Below the pieces are notes generated by a model. It was not told where the DNA came from. It saw only the letters and a program-made list of their open reading frames with translations, and did no database searches. Of a stretch of 5,416 bases of DNA, positions 1 to 5,330 are shown piece by piece; the first letter of the stretch is position 1, and each line of letters starts with the position of its first letter. This DNA is from Nitrospirota bacterium (GTDB taxonomy: Bacteria > Nitrospirota > Nitrospiria > Nitrospirales > UBA8639), in contig QJYE01000494.1 of the NCBI GenBank assembly GCA_003235785.1, forward strand, positions 1 through 5,416, read 5' to 3'. The translations under genes and the position numbers were made by a program.

Positions 1-308
1 GAATTTTTGAAGCTTCCATTATCCGTGATGAAGGCATGGCGACCGTCATACGAAATTTCCTGGACAAGAGGCCAACCCCCCAGACTCCCCTTGTCAGCTA
101 TACCGGAGGAGGCCACATTCAATATGGTGTTCCGGTCCCCAAGCGAGTGAAGCGCACGCATCCAGCCATCAAAACCGTCACGATTTATCTCGTGGCCTGG
201 GATCCTTCTAAACATGAAGAGATCCTGGCTGAATTGCACGAAGGAATTGCCGATTACCTCTGGTTAACTCCCTTAGGGCCAAACGGCCTTCAACCCCGAT
301 GTGGCTAA
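1..308 (+). CDS. ChaN-family haem-binding lipoprotein, C-terminal part (5' end outside window)
   Basis: The reading frame is open from the left edge (first full codon at position 3) to TAA at 306-308, about 101 residues. I read it as the C-terminal end of a ChaN/PF04187 (Tiki-superfamily) protein; the start, signal sequence and first half lie outside the window. The family signature is visible: a segment like IFEASIIRDEGMATVIRNFL (the family often has F-x-A-Q-x-x-x-D-x-x-MA), then VSYTGGGHIQYGVPVPKRVK, matching the conserved G-x-GH-x-x-YG-x-x-P-x-R block, and a closing ADYLWLTP. In this family such residues line the haem-binding cleft; ChaN of Campylobacter is an outer-membrane haem-binding lipoprotein linked to iron uptake. 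The ATG at 36 is an internal methionine of the MA motif, not a likely start. The gene ends 46 bases before the CDGSH gene and probably shares its transcript. Family call is from motif memory; exact substrate unknown. Confidence 0.75.
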   Translation, partial: IFEASIIRDEGMATVIRNFLDKRPTPQTPLVSYTGGGHIQYGVPVPKRVKRTHPAIKTVTIYLVAWDPSKHEEILAELHEGIADYLWLTPLGPNGLQPRCG

Positions 309-342
309 AGAGTTTTCTAGGACCCCCCATTTTGTTAACTAT

Positions 343-350
343 AAGGAGGA
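343..350 (+). promoter_or_regulatory. Strong Shine-Dalgarno that sets the CDGSH gene start
   Basis: AAGGAGGA lies 4 bases before the ATG at 355. This near-perfect ribosome binding site selects ATG 355 over the in-frame GTG at 301, which overlaps the end of the preceding gene, has no comparable site and would add 18 residues not expected for a CDGSH protein. Confidence 0.85.
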
Positions 351-354
351 GAGC

Positions 355-603
355 ATGGCTGATCCTATCGAAATTCCACAACGCACACCGTATGTCATGG
401 ATATGGAACCCGGCACATATTATTGGTGTCAATGCGGCCGATCCAAAACCCAACCATTTTGCGATGGATCGCACACCGGAACAGATTTTTCTCCTCTGGA
501 AGTCGAAATTAAAGAGAAAAAGAAAGTGGCCTGGTGCGGGTGCAAGCACAGTAAAAAACCACCATTTTGTGATGGGTCACATTCCCGTCTTGAACCCTCA
601 TGA
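355..603 (+). CDS. CDGSH-type iron-sulfur protein with two CDGSH motifs
   Basis: An 82-residue soluble protein with two complete zf-CDGSH motifs of the form C-x-C-x2-S-x3-P-x-C-D-G-S-H. The first is CQCGRSKTQPFCDGSH (about residues 24-39); the second is CGCKHSKKPPFCDGSH (about 60-75). In this family three Cys and one His of each motif bind a redox-active [2Fe-2S] cluster (mitoNEET fold), so this protein should carry two clusters. Tandem-motif proteins of about 80 residues are a common bacterial form. There is no signal peptide or membrane segment, so it is expected in the cytoplasm. ATG 355 is chosen for its strong ribosome binding site. It follows the ChaN-like gene by 46 bases with no visible promoter or terminator between, so co-transcription is likely. 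That pairing hints at a role in iron or haem handling, but function in bacteria is poorly defined. I see no convincing terminator after the stop. Confidence 0.93.
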   Translation: MADPIEIPQRTPYVMDMEPGTYYWCQCGRSKTQPFCDGSHTGTDFSPLEVEIKEKKKVAWCGCKHSKKPPFCDGSHSRLEPS

Positions 604-750
604 GTCACATGTCTACATCTCATTAAAATAGTTGCCTCTTCTCAGGATTTTTCAGGCATCCACTTCAGAAGCTTCCCGCACCTAGGGTCACATGGAATTA
701 GAAATGTAGGTACTAATAGCTAGTTGAGCATTCTTGAATCGGGTGCGCGA

Positions 751-760
751 AAGCCGGCTT
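751..760. repeat. Perfect 10-bp palindrome overlapping a promoter -35 element
   Basis: AAGCCGGCTT is perfectly self-complementary. Its last two bases are the first two of the candidate -35 hexamer at 759-764, so a protein bound here could block or recruit polymerase. The length is within what chance could produce, and operator function is inference. Confidence 0.35.
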
Positions 761-788
761 GCATCACAGAAATAAAATTGTCTACAAT
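759..788 (+). promoter_or_regulatory. Candidate sigma-70 promoter for the 52-residue protein
   Basis: TTGCAT (759-764), an 18-base spacer, then TACAAT (783-788). The -10 matches the consensus at 5 of 6 positions and the -35 at 3 of 6. Transcription would start near 795 and give a leader of about 70 bases before ATG 867. It is the best promoter-like pair I found by eye in the 263-base gap 604-866. Apart from the palindrome and leader hairpin listed separately, I see no gene, tRNA or terminator in that gap. Confidence 0.45.
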
Positions 789-796
789 CTGCTTTA

Positions 797-820
797 AGAG
801 GGGAGTAAAATCTCCGATCT
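797..820 (+). other. Small hairpin in the presumed 5' leader
   Basis: The arms AGA (797-799) and TCT (818-820) flank an inner stem GGAG (802-805) / CTCC (812-815) with loop TAAAAT; a 2x2 internal loop (GG / GA) separates them. It would lie at the very 5' end of the transcript from the candidate promoter, where such stems often stabilise mRNA. It matches no riboswitch class that I recognise, and it is short enough to be chance. Confidence 0.25.
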
Positions 821-866
821 AACAATTAGTTCAAGATTTTTCTAGTCAGAAAGTGAGGGTATTTGT

Positions 867-1025
867 ATGAGTCGGATTATCACTTTAAGTACGTCACTCA
901 TCTTAGCGGCAGCTCCCGCAATGGCCAATGCTCCGGGCGGAGGGTATGAAGGCATTACAGGCATGTTTTATGGAACGATCGCTATAATTCTTGCGTATGG
1001 AGCTTACGACATCTACAAGACCTAA
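867..1025 (+). CDS. Small secreted or membrane protein of unknown function (52 aa)
   Basis: ATG 867 to TAA 1023-1025 encodes 52 residues. I do not recognise the family. Residues 1-22 look like a Sec signal peptide: a single Arg, a hydrophobic core (IITLSTSLILAAAP) and an A-x-A site (AMA or ANA at 18-22). The mature part would be about 30 residues: a Gly-rich APGGGYEGI segment, then a hydrophobic stretch of about 17 residues (MFYGTIAIILAYGAY) ending in the polar tail DIYKT. It could be a short single-span protein with its C-terminus on the cytoplasmic side, or a two-helix hairpin if the signal is not cleaved. A GAGGG-type ribosome site (855-859) lies 7 bases upstream. An in-frame TAG at 843-845 limits any longer version. 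A candidate promoter and a strong terminator bracket it as a single-gene unit, which supports it being real despite its size. Confidence 0.7.
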   Translation: MSRIITLSTSLILAAAPAMANAPGGGYEGITGMFYGTIAIILAYGAYDIYKT

Positions 1026-1062
1026 CCCATCATTTTTTTTAAAGACATTCTCTCCTGCTCAC

Positions 1063-1932
1063 TCAGGATGTTGTTGCCCTTCTTTCTCTTGAAAGAGGGG
1101 CAATGATTTTTTCTGAGTCTTCAAGAGCCAACTCCTTAAGAATTGGCTGAAGGATTCCCCACACATTCTCCATGACAATGGAATAGCCCTCAGCCGTTGG
1201 GTGAATCCCATCCCCTTGATTTAAATGATGATGAGTGGCCACCCCTTCCAAAAAGAAGGGAATGAACGGGACCCCATATTCATTGGCCAGCCGCTCATAC
1301 AGGGCAGAAAATTCTTGCGTATAATCATCCCCATAATTGAGAGGGAGGCGCATTCCTGCTAAGACGACCCTCACGCCTTCTGATTTCAATTGTTCAATAA
1401 TGGCACTGAGATTTTCATAGGTTTCTTGCAGGGGCTTCCCCCGAAGCCCATCGTTGACTCCTAACTCCAGAATGACCAATGTGGGATGGTTCTTCAAAAT
1501 CCAGTCGACTCGTCTCAGTCCACCAGCCGAGGTCTCTCCAGATACCCCAGCATTAATAACCTCATACTCAAATCCCTGTTCATGTAACCGCTGCGCTAAT
1601 TGCCCTGGATACGCCTCCGTCGAGGCAACTCCTAGCCCAGCGGTCAAACTATCACCGAACGCGACGATTCGAGGAAGACGGCTATTGTGTGATTCTTCCT
1701 GTGGGAGGGCAGAACGTCCATTTTCCTGTCTTCGAACATCCTGACCAGTGTTGCCTTGGGAAGGAGCAATCCCTCCAGGCGAATCTCCTGAAACATCACA
1801 GCCCGAAAGAGCCAGACAGAAGACGACAAAGGCTGATAAGATAAGCAAGGTTCTACAAGCTGGGGGGAGAATTATCTCCCGGGTGTTTAATTTTTGCATT
1901 CCATCCATTAACCAACGTGTCACGACCTTCAT
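1063..1932 (-). CDS. tesA: TesA-like SGNH/GDSL esterase (thioesterase I / lysophospholipase L1), predicted lipoprotein
   Basis: A 289-residue acyl hydrolase facing the periplasm. All SGNH blocks are present (numbering from the ATG at 1932): GDSLTAG with nucleophile Ser95; NAGVSGET with block II Gly132; GVND with Asn160; DGIHP with Asp241 and His244. The stretch MRLPLNYGDDYTQEFSALY closely matches E. coli TesA, which cleaves acyl-CoA thioesters, lysophospholipids and other esters. Unlike the E. coli enzyme (208 aa, soluble periplasmic), it has a hydrophobic helix ending in lipobox LSGC, so signal peptidase II should cleave before Cys45. A hydrophilic linker of about 40 residues follows. The C-terminus runs about 24 residues past the conserved ILQPIL. 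ATG 1932 is chosen because GAGGTGAGGAAGG ends 5 bases upstream; an ATG at 1977 would add 15 residues with no better site, and ATGs at 1908 and 1899 have poor sites. It is divergent from ybbA-ybbP, as in E. coli. No minus-strand terminator is visible after the stop. Confidence 0.93.
   Translation of the reverse strand: MKVVTRWLMDGMQKLNTREIILPPACRTLLILSAFVVFCLALSGCDVSGDSPGGIAPSQGNTGQDVRRQENGRSALPQEESHNSRLPRIVAFGDSLTAGLGVASTEAYPGQLAQRLHEQGFEYEVINAGVSGETSAGGLRRVDWILKNHPTLVILELGVNDGLRGKPLQETYENLSAIIEQLKSEGVRVVLAGMRLPLNYGDDYTQEFSALYERLANEYGVPFIPFFLEGVATHHHLNQGDGIHPTAEGYSIVMENVWGILQPILKELALEDSEKIIAPLSRERRATTS
1071..1112 (+). terminator. Intrinsic terminator for the 52-residue gene, embedded in the tesA 3' coding end
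   Basis: A 13-bp stem is formed by 1074-1086 (TTGCCCTTCTTTC) and 1091-1103 (GAAAGAGGGGCAA), with one G-U wobble and a TCTT loop. TGATTTTTT follows (1104-1112). Weak extra pairs of 1071-1073 with 1104-1106 bring the stem flush against the six-T run. Polarity is plus strand: read the other way, the stem is followed by CATCCTGAG, with no T run. It lies 45 bases after the small gene's stop and overlaps codons near the C-terminus of the convergent esterase. Confidence 0.85.
1865..1880. repeat. Inverted repeat inside the tesA signal-peptide coding region
   Basis: GGGAGA (1865-1870), ATTA loop, TCTCCC (1875-1880): six perfect pairs. In the tesA message the hairpin starts about 50 bases after the start codon. 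On the plus strand it sits just before a TTTAAT (1886-1891) that could serve as a -10 for ybbA. Regulatory function is unproven. Confidence 0.3.
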
Positions 1933-2654
1933 CGGAACCTTCCTCACCTCTTTCCCCATCTTTGTTTTCCACGCCACTGATAACAGTCAACCAGCTTGGT
2001 ATGCAATTGTCTGCCGCCAACCAACTGGTTCAAATTTTACACAACATTTCTTTTGAGGTCCCGGCCAAGCAAGTCCTGGCGATTGTCGGCCCATCAGGTA
2101 GCGGCAAATCAACATTGCTAGGCCTCCTGGCTGGGCTTGATCAGCCGACGCATGGCTCTATCTATATTGACGGTACCAACATTACCACATTAGCAGAAAC
2201 GGCGATGGCACATTTTCGTCGCCAACACATTGGATATGTCTTCCAAGCGTTCCATCTCATTCCAACGTTGACGGCTCTGGAAAACGTATCCCTCCCATTG
2301 GAGCTTCAGGGAGTCTCCACCGGGGAGGAACGCGCCAAGACGCTTCTCCATGCAGTGGGATTAGGGCAACGCTTTCACCATTATCCCGCTCAACTCTCGG
2401 GAGGGGAGCAGCAACGCGTCGCGTTGGCTCGGGCATTTATCAGCCAACCGCCCCTTCTCTTGGCCGACGAACCTACCGGCAACCTCGACAGCACCACAGG
2501 AAAGCTGGTGATTGATCTCTTATGGCAACTGCATGAGCAGCACGACTGCACATTGATATTTGTCACTCATGATTCGGCACTGGCGGCTCGTGCCCAACGT
2601 ATTCTTACGTTGCGAGATGGGACTATCGTTCATGACACGGCTTGTTCAGCGTAA
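1917..2654 (+). CDS. ybbA: ABC transporter ATP-binding protein, YbbA/LolD type
   Basis: The cytoplasmic ATPase that powers the YbbP permease. From GTG 1917 (245 aa) the ABC motifs are complete: Walker A GPSGSGKST (58-66), Q-loop Gln110 in YVFQAFHLIPTLTALENV, signature LSGGEQQ (160-166), Walker B LLLADE with catalytic Glu185, D-loop GNLD, and H-loop His218 in FVTHD. The FQxFxLIPTLxALENV and LSGGEQQRVALARAF blocks are typical of the MacB/LolD/YbbA group, and the neighbours point to YbbA (228 aa in E. coli). The start is uncertain. GTG 1917 overlaps the tesA start by 16 bases; TTG 1962 would remove the overlap and still keep the first strand (LITVNQLG); ATG 2001 would delete that strand. None has a visible Shine-Dalgarno. 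Possible -10 elements upstream are TGATAAGAT (1834-1842) and TTTAAT (1886-1891), both weak and inside tesA. The ybbP start follows the stop after 18 bases. Confidence 0.92.
   Translation: MSRPSSEPSSPLSPSLFSTPLITVNQLGMQLSAANQLVQILHNISFEVPAKQVLAIVGPSGSGKSTLLGLLAGLDQPTHGSIYIDGTNITTLAETAMAHFRRQHIGYVFQAFHLIPTLTALENVSLPLELQGVSTGEERAKTLLHAVGLGQRFHHYPAQLSGGEQQRVALARAFISQPPLLLADEPTGNLDSTTGKLVIDLLWQLHEQHDCTLIFVTHDSALAARAQRILTLRDGTIVHDTACSA
1938..1950 (-). promoter_or_regulatory. Ribosome binding site that sets the tesA start
   Basis: On the minus strand this reads GAGGTGAGGAAGG, ending 5 bases before ATG 1932. It is the only good Shine-Dalgarno among the four in-frame ATG candidates (1977, 1932, 1908, 1899). 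Its complement makes the plus strand pyrimidine-rich here, which is why the overlapping ybbA start lacks a ribosome site. Confidence 0.75.
1989..2030. repeat. Two similar imperfect palindromes, 30 bp apart
   Basis: AACCAGCTTGGT (1989-2000) and AACCAACTGGTT (2019-2030) are each near-palindromic and resemble one another. They lie 30 bp apart, close to three helical turns, upstream of tesA and within the 5' part of ybbA. Both encode Asn-Gln-Leu in the same frame, so a coding origin by chance is possible. Confidence 0.22.
2034..2062 (-). promoter_or_regulatory. Weak candidate promoter for tesA inside ybbA
   Basis: On the minus strand, GGGACC (2057-2062), a 17-base spacer, then TAAAAT (2034-2039). 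The -10 matches the consensus at 5 of 6 positions and the -35 at 3 of 6. Transcription would begin near 2027 and leave a leader of about 95 bases. This is a pattern match only. Confidence 0.22.
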
Positions 2655-2672
2655 TCTTCAACCTCAGCCTCT

Positions 2673-5330
2673 ATGACCCCCATCGCTCTCAAATTGGCTT
2701 GGCGGGAAACCGCTCGTTCATGGCCACGCTTTGCCTTCTTGTTTCTCTGTATCGCCTTAGGTGTTGGTGCCATTGTAGCCGTTGACCTGTTTGCCACGAA
2801 TGTAGAAAACGGCATCTTGGGGGATGCGCGAGGTCTGCTCGGTGGAGATATCGAACTTTCCTGGCGGCGCACGATGAGCCCCAAGGGACAAGACGTTTTA
2901 GAATCACTGGCAGAACGAAAGATCCCCATTTCTCATATTACAGAGTTGGCGGGCATGGCTGCCGTTGTATTCAACCAACCCTATCATTCTGACGCAAAGG
3001 CCCCCTCGCAGTTGGTTGAATTGAAGGCCCTGGATTCGTTGTATCCACTCTATGGCAAGATCATTGTTGAACCGGTTCAACCAACTCAGGAGCTTTTGGC
3101 ACCAAGACAATCAGGCTGCCAACGTTTCCCCTGCTTTGGAGCGATCGCCCAGAAAGCACTCCTCATTCGCCTCAATCTTGATCTTGGCAGTGAACTTCGC
3201 ATTGGCCAGGCCAATTTCATCATCACAGGCATTCTTGCCAAAGAACCCGATAAGATCGCCACGGCCTTTAGCTTAGGTCCTCGCGTCATGATTTCCAGGC
3301 AGGCATTGCATGCGACGGAACTTGTCAAAACAGGAAGCCGCATTCATGAGCGATATCGACTACGGCTTCCTCCTTCAAGCAATCTTGAGCAATGGCTGGG
3401 GGAACTTCGTGGGCGCCTTAGTCCCGAGGGCGTTCAGGTCAACTCCTATCGTGATGCCCAACCCAGACTTCGCCGTTTTTTAGACCAACTGACACTCTAC
3501 CTTGGGCTGATTGGACTCACAATTCTCTTGGTGGGTGGAATCGGCGTGGCTTGTACCCTTCAAGGATTTCTGACTCAAAAAACCCCGATTATTGCCACAC
3601 TCAAAACCCTTGGCGCCGATTCTTCTCAGGTCATACACATTTATCTCACACAAAGTCTGCTCCTGGGAGGTATGGGCAGTCTCGCCGGTGGCATACTGGG
3701 AACCGGACTCCACCAGGGATTACCTCTATTACTGCAAGGCTTCATTCCCGAAACCTTCCCGATACATCCCACGCTTACTCCGATTCTACGGGGAATCGCC
3801 GTGGGCACCTTGGCCACGCTGGCCTTTTCCCTGTGGCCATTGCTGACAATCCGGCATGTCTCGCCAGCCGCAATCTTTCGACAAGATGTTGATCAGGCCA
3901 CGCTTCACAAGGAGCTTGAACCGTGGGCAACCAGATGGGTGACGCTTCTGAAGCATTGGTGGAACGACCACCTGCAAAGGGTAACGAGTCTCTTGATTGC
4001 CGGCTGCCTGATAGGGTTAGCCATCTGGCAAGCGCATTCGTGGTCTCTCGGGCTATTTTTTTCAGGGGCCTTTCTTGTCGCCATTATCGCCTTATGGAGC
4101 GGGACCAGTCCGTTATACTGGCTTCTTGGCCAGATCACCTTTCCTCAACGAGGGCTGTTACGTCATGCCACGAACAACCTGCAGCGCCCAGGGAATTTCA
4201 CAAAAGCCATGACCTTGGCCATTGGAATCGGCGTTATGTTGATGAGTACACTCCTGACCGTCCAACATGCCTTGCTGGACCTCATTGAAGAACAGATTCC
4301 CACCAACGCCCCATCATTTTTTTTCATTGATATCCAACCGGATCAACATGCCGCATTCACGCAGGTATTAGAACAACACATTCCAGGAACATCGGCGCAC
4401 TTAGTACCAGTCGTGCGATCTCGCCTCACTGCGATTGACGGCCACCCCATCAACCCTGAAGACCATAGAGGGAAACGAAACGGCTGGTATTTCACGAGAG
4501 AATATGTCCTGACAACCTTACAAGCCCTCCCCAAGGACAATATCGTAACTCAGGGGCAATGGTGGGAAAGCCCCTCATCTCGCCATTCCTCTGAGGACTC
4601 TCAAAGCCAGGAGCATGTCCCCTTGGTCTCAGTAGAAGAAGAAAGCGCAAAAATTTTGGGGTTATCGTTGGGGTCCACGCTCACCTTTAACATTCAAGGT
4701 GTGCCCTTTGTCGCAAAAGTCAGCAGTCTTCGCAGCGTCGATTGGGGCTCTTTTTCCATGAATTTTTTTATGATCCTGGAACCCGGATCACTCGATGGGG
4801 CCCCCATTACCTACATCGCCACGGCCAAGGTCCCCACAACAGAAGAAATCCCGCTCCAACAAGCCATTGTGGCCGCCACACCCAATGTCACAGCCATTCA
4901 TGTCGGAGACGTCTTGGACAATATCGCCAAGATCTTTCGTCAACTCGCCACAGGCATTCAGGCACTGGCCTTCCTCTGCCTCATCACGGGAGGCATCGTC
5001 ATGATTGCTGCGATTTCTATCAACCGCTACCGACGACTACGCGAACTCGCCATTTTAAAAGCTCTGGGAGGAAGCCGTGGGCTTTTGCTGTTTTCACTCG
5101 GCACGGAATTCGGGCTGATTGGTGGATTTGCCGGCTTGGTCGGACTGGGGTTAGGGTGCCTCCTCTCCTGGTCGATCTTACATGTCTTTTTCGATTTAAC
5201 CTGGACCATGAATGTTCCCGTCCTATTGGCGGGGCTGCTGATAACCATTCTTCTCACCCTTCTGACAGGGTTTCTCGGAACCTACCGCTTATTAGGTCTT
5301 CCACCACTTTCCGTGCTTCGCCAAGAATAA
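2673..5330 (+). CDS. ybbP: ABC transporter permease, YbbP type (two FtsX domains)
   Basis: An 885-residue inner-membrane permease partnering YbbA; E. coli YbbP is 804 aa. I see ten likely membrane spans: one near the N-terminus (about 20-40); a large periplasmic domain (41-270); a first FtsX-like set (about 272-296, 325-350, 370-392); a central group (about 436-452, 456-475, 510-532); a second periplasmic domain (about 533-758); and a last FtsX set (about 760-782, 805-835, 847-870). The cytoplasmic coupling segments are duplicated: TPIIATLKTLGADSSQV (304-320) and RELAILKALGGSRG (790-803). VDWGSFSMNFF (689-699) matches a motif typical of YbbP proteins. Unusual parts are a Ser/Glu-rich stretch at 631-648 and a Cys pair (149, 154) in the first periplasmic domain. 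It is an MacB/LolCE-like mechanotransmission permease, probably acting on hydrophobic compounds with TesA; substrate unknown. ATG 2673 lacks a Shine-Dalgarno, so translation probably depends on coupling to ybbA. Confidence 0.93.
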   Translation: MTPIALKLAWRETARSWPRFAFLFLCIALGVGAIVAVDLFATNVENGILGDARGLLGGDIELSWRRTMSPKGQDVLESLAERKIPISHITELAGMAAVVFNQPYHSDAKAPSQLVELKALDSLYPLYGKIIVEPVQPTQELLAPRQSGCQRFPCFGAIAQKALLIRLNLDLGSELRIGQANFIITGILAKEPDKIATAFSLGPRVMISRQALHATELVKTGSRIHERYRLRLPPSSNLEQWLGELRGRLSPEGVQVNSYRDAQPRLRRFLDQLTLYLGLIGLTILLVGGIGVACTLQGFLTQKTPIIATLKTLGADSSQVIHIYLTQSLLLGGMGSLAGGILGTGLHQGLPLLLQGFIPETFPIHPTLTPILRGIAVGTLATLAFSLWPLLTIRHVSPAAIFRQDVDQATLHKELEPWATRWVTLLKHWWNDHLQRVTSLLIAGCLIGLAIWQAHSWSLGLFFSGAFLVAIIALWSGTSPLYWLLGQITFPQRGLLRHATNNLQRPGNFTKAMTLAIGIGVMLMSTLLTVQHALLDLIEEQIPTNAPSFFFIDIQPDQHAAFTQVLEQHIPGTSAHLVPVVRSRLTAIDGHPINPEDHRGKRNGWYFTREYVLTTLQALPKDNIVTQGQWWESPSSRHSSEDSQSQEHVPLVSVEEESAKILGLSLGSTLTFNIQGVPFVAKVSSLRSVDWGSFSMNFFMILEPGSLDGAPITYIATAKVPTTEEIPLQQAIVAATPNVTAIHVGDVLDNIAKIFRQLATGIQALAFLCLITGGIVMIAAISINRYRRLRELAILKALGGSRGLLLFSLGTEFGLIGGFAGLVGLGLGCLLSWSILHVFFDLTWTMNVPVLLAGLLITILLTLLTGFLGTYRLLGLPPLSVLRQE

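Noticed and set aside
36..308. A complete 90-residue gene from ATG 36
   Set aside because: The frame is open through the left edge and the upstream residues continue the ChaN-family pattern, so this is a gene truncated by the window.
301..354. GTG 301 as start of the CDGSH gene
   Set aside because: It has no ribosome site and overlaps the preceding gene. AAGGAGGA before ATG 355 fixes the later start.
208..623. Minus-strand and alternate plus-strand frames across the CDGSH gene
   Set aside because: They mirror the CDGSH codons, lack ribosome sites and show no recognisable domain.
737..770. GGGTGCGCGAAAGCC resembles part of the c-di-GMP (GEMM) riboswitch core
   Set aside because: The partner GGCAAACC-type segment, the tetraloop-receptor layout and the second stem are absent, and the stretch lies upstream of the best promoter.
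1031..1042. Run of eight T just after the stop of the 52-residue gene, as a terminator
   Set aside because: No stable hairpin precedes it; the nearest inverted pair (CGTA/TACG in the coding end) has a 4-bp stem too far upstream. The strong stem with T6 at 1071-1112 is the better terminator.
1454..2056. Plus-strand open frames opposite tesA
   Set aside because: They are antisense to a gene with complete catalytic motifs and show only Pro/Ser/Cys-rich composition typical of shadow frames.
2630..5257. Many open frames of 60-120 residues overlapping ybbP on both strands
   Set aside because: All lie inside an unbroken 885-residue gene with clear family motifs; none has a domain or ribosome site worth reporting.
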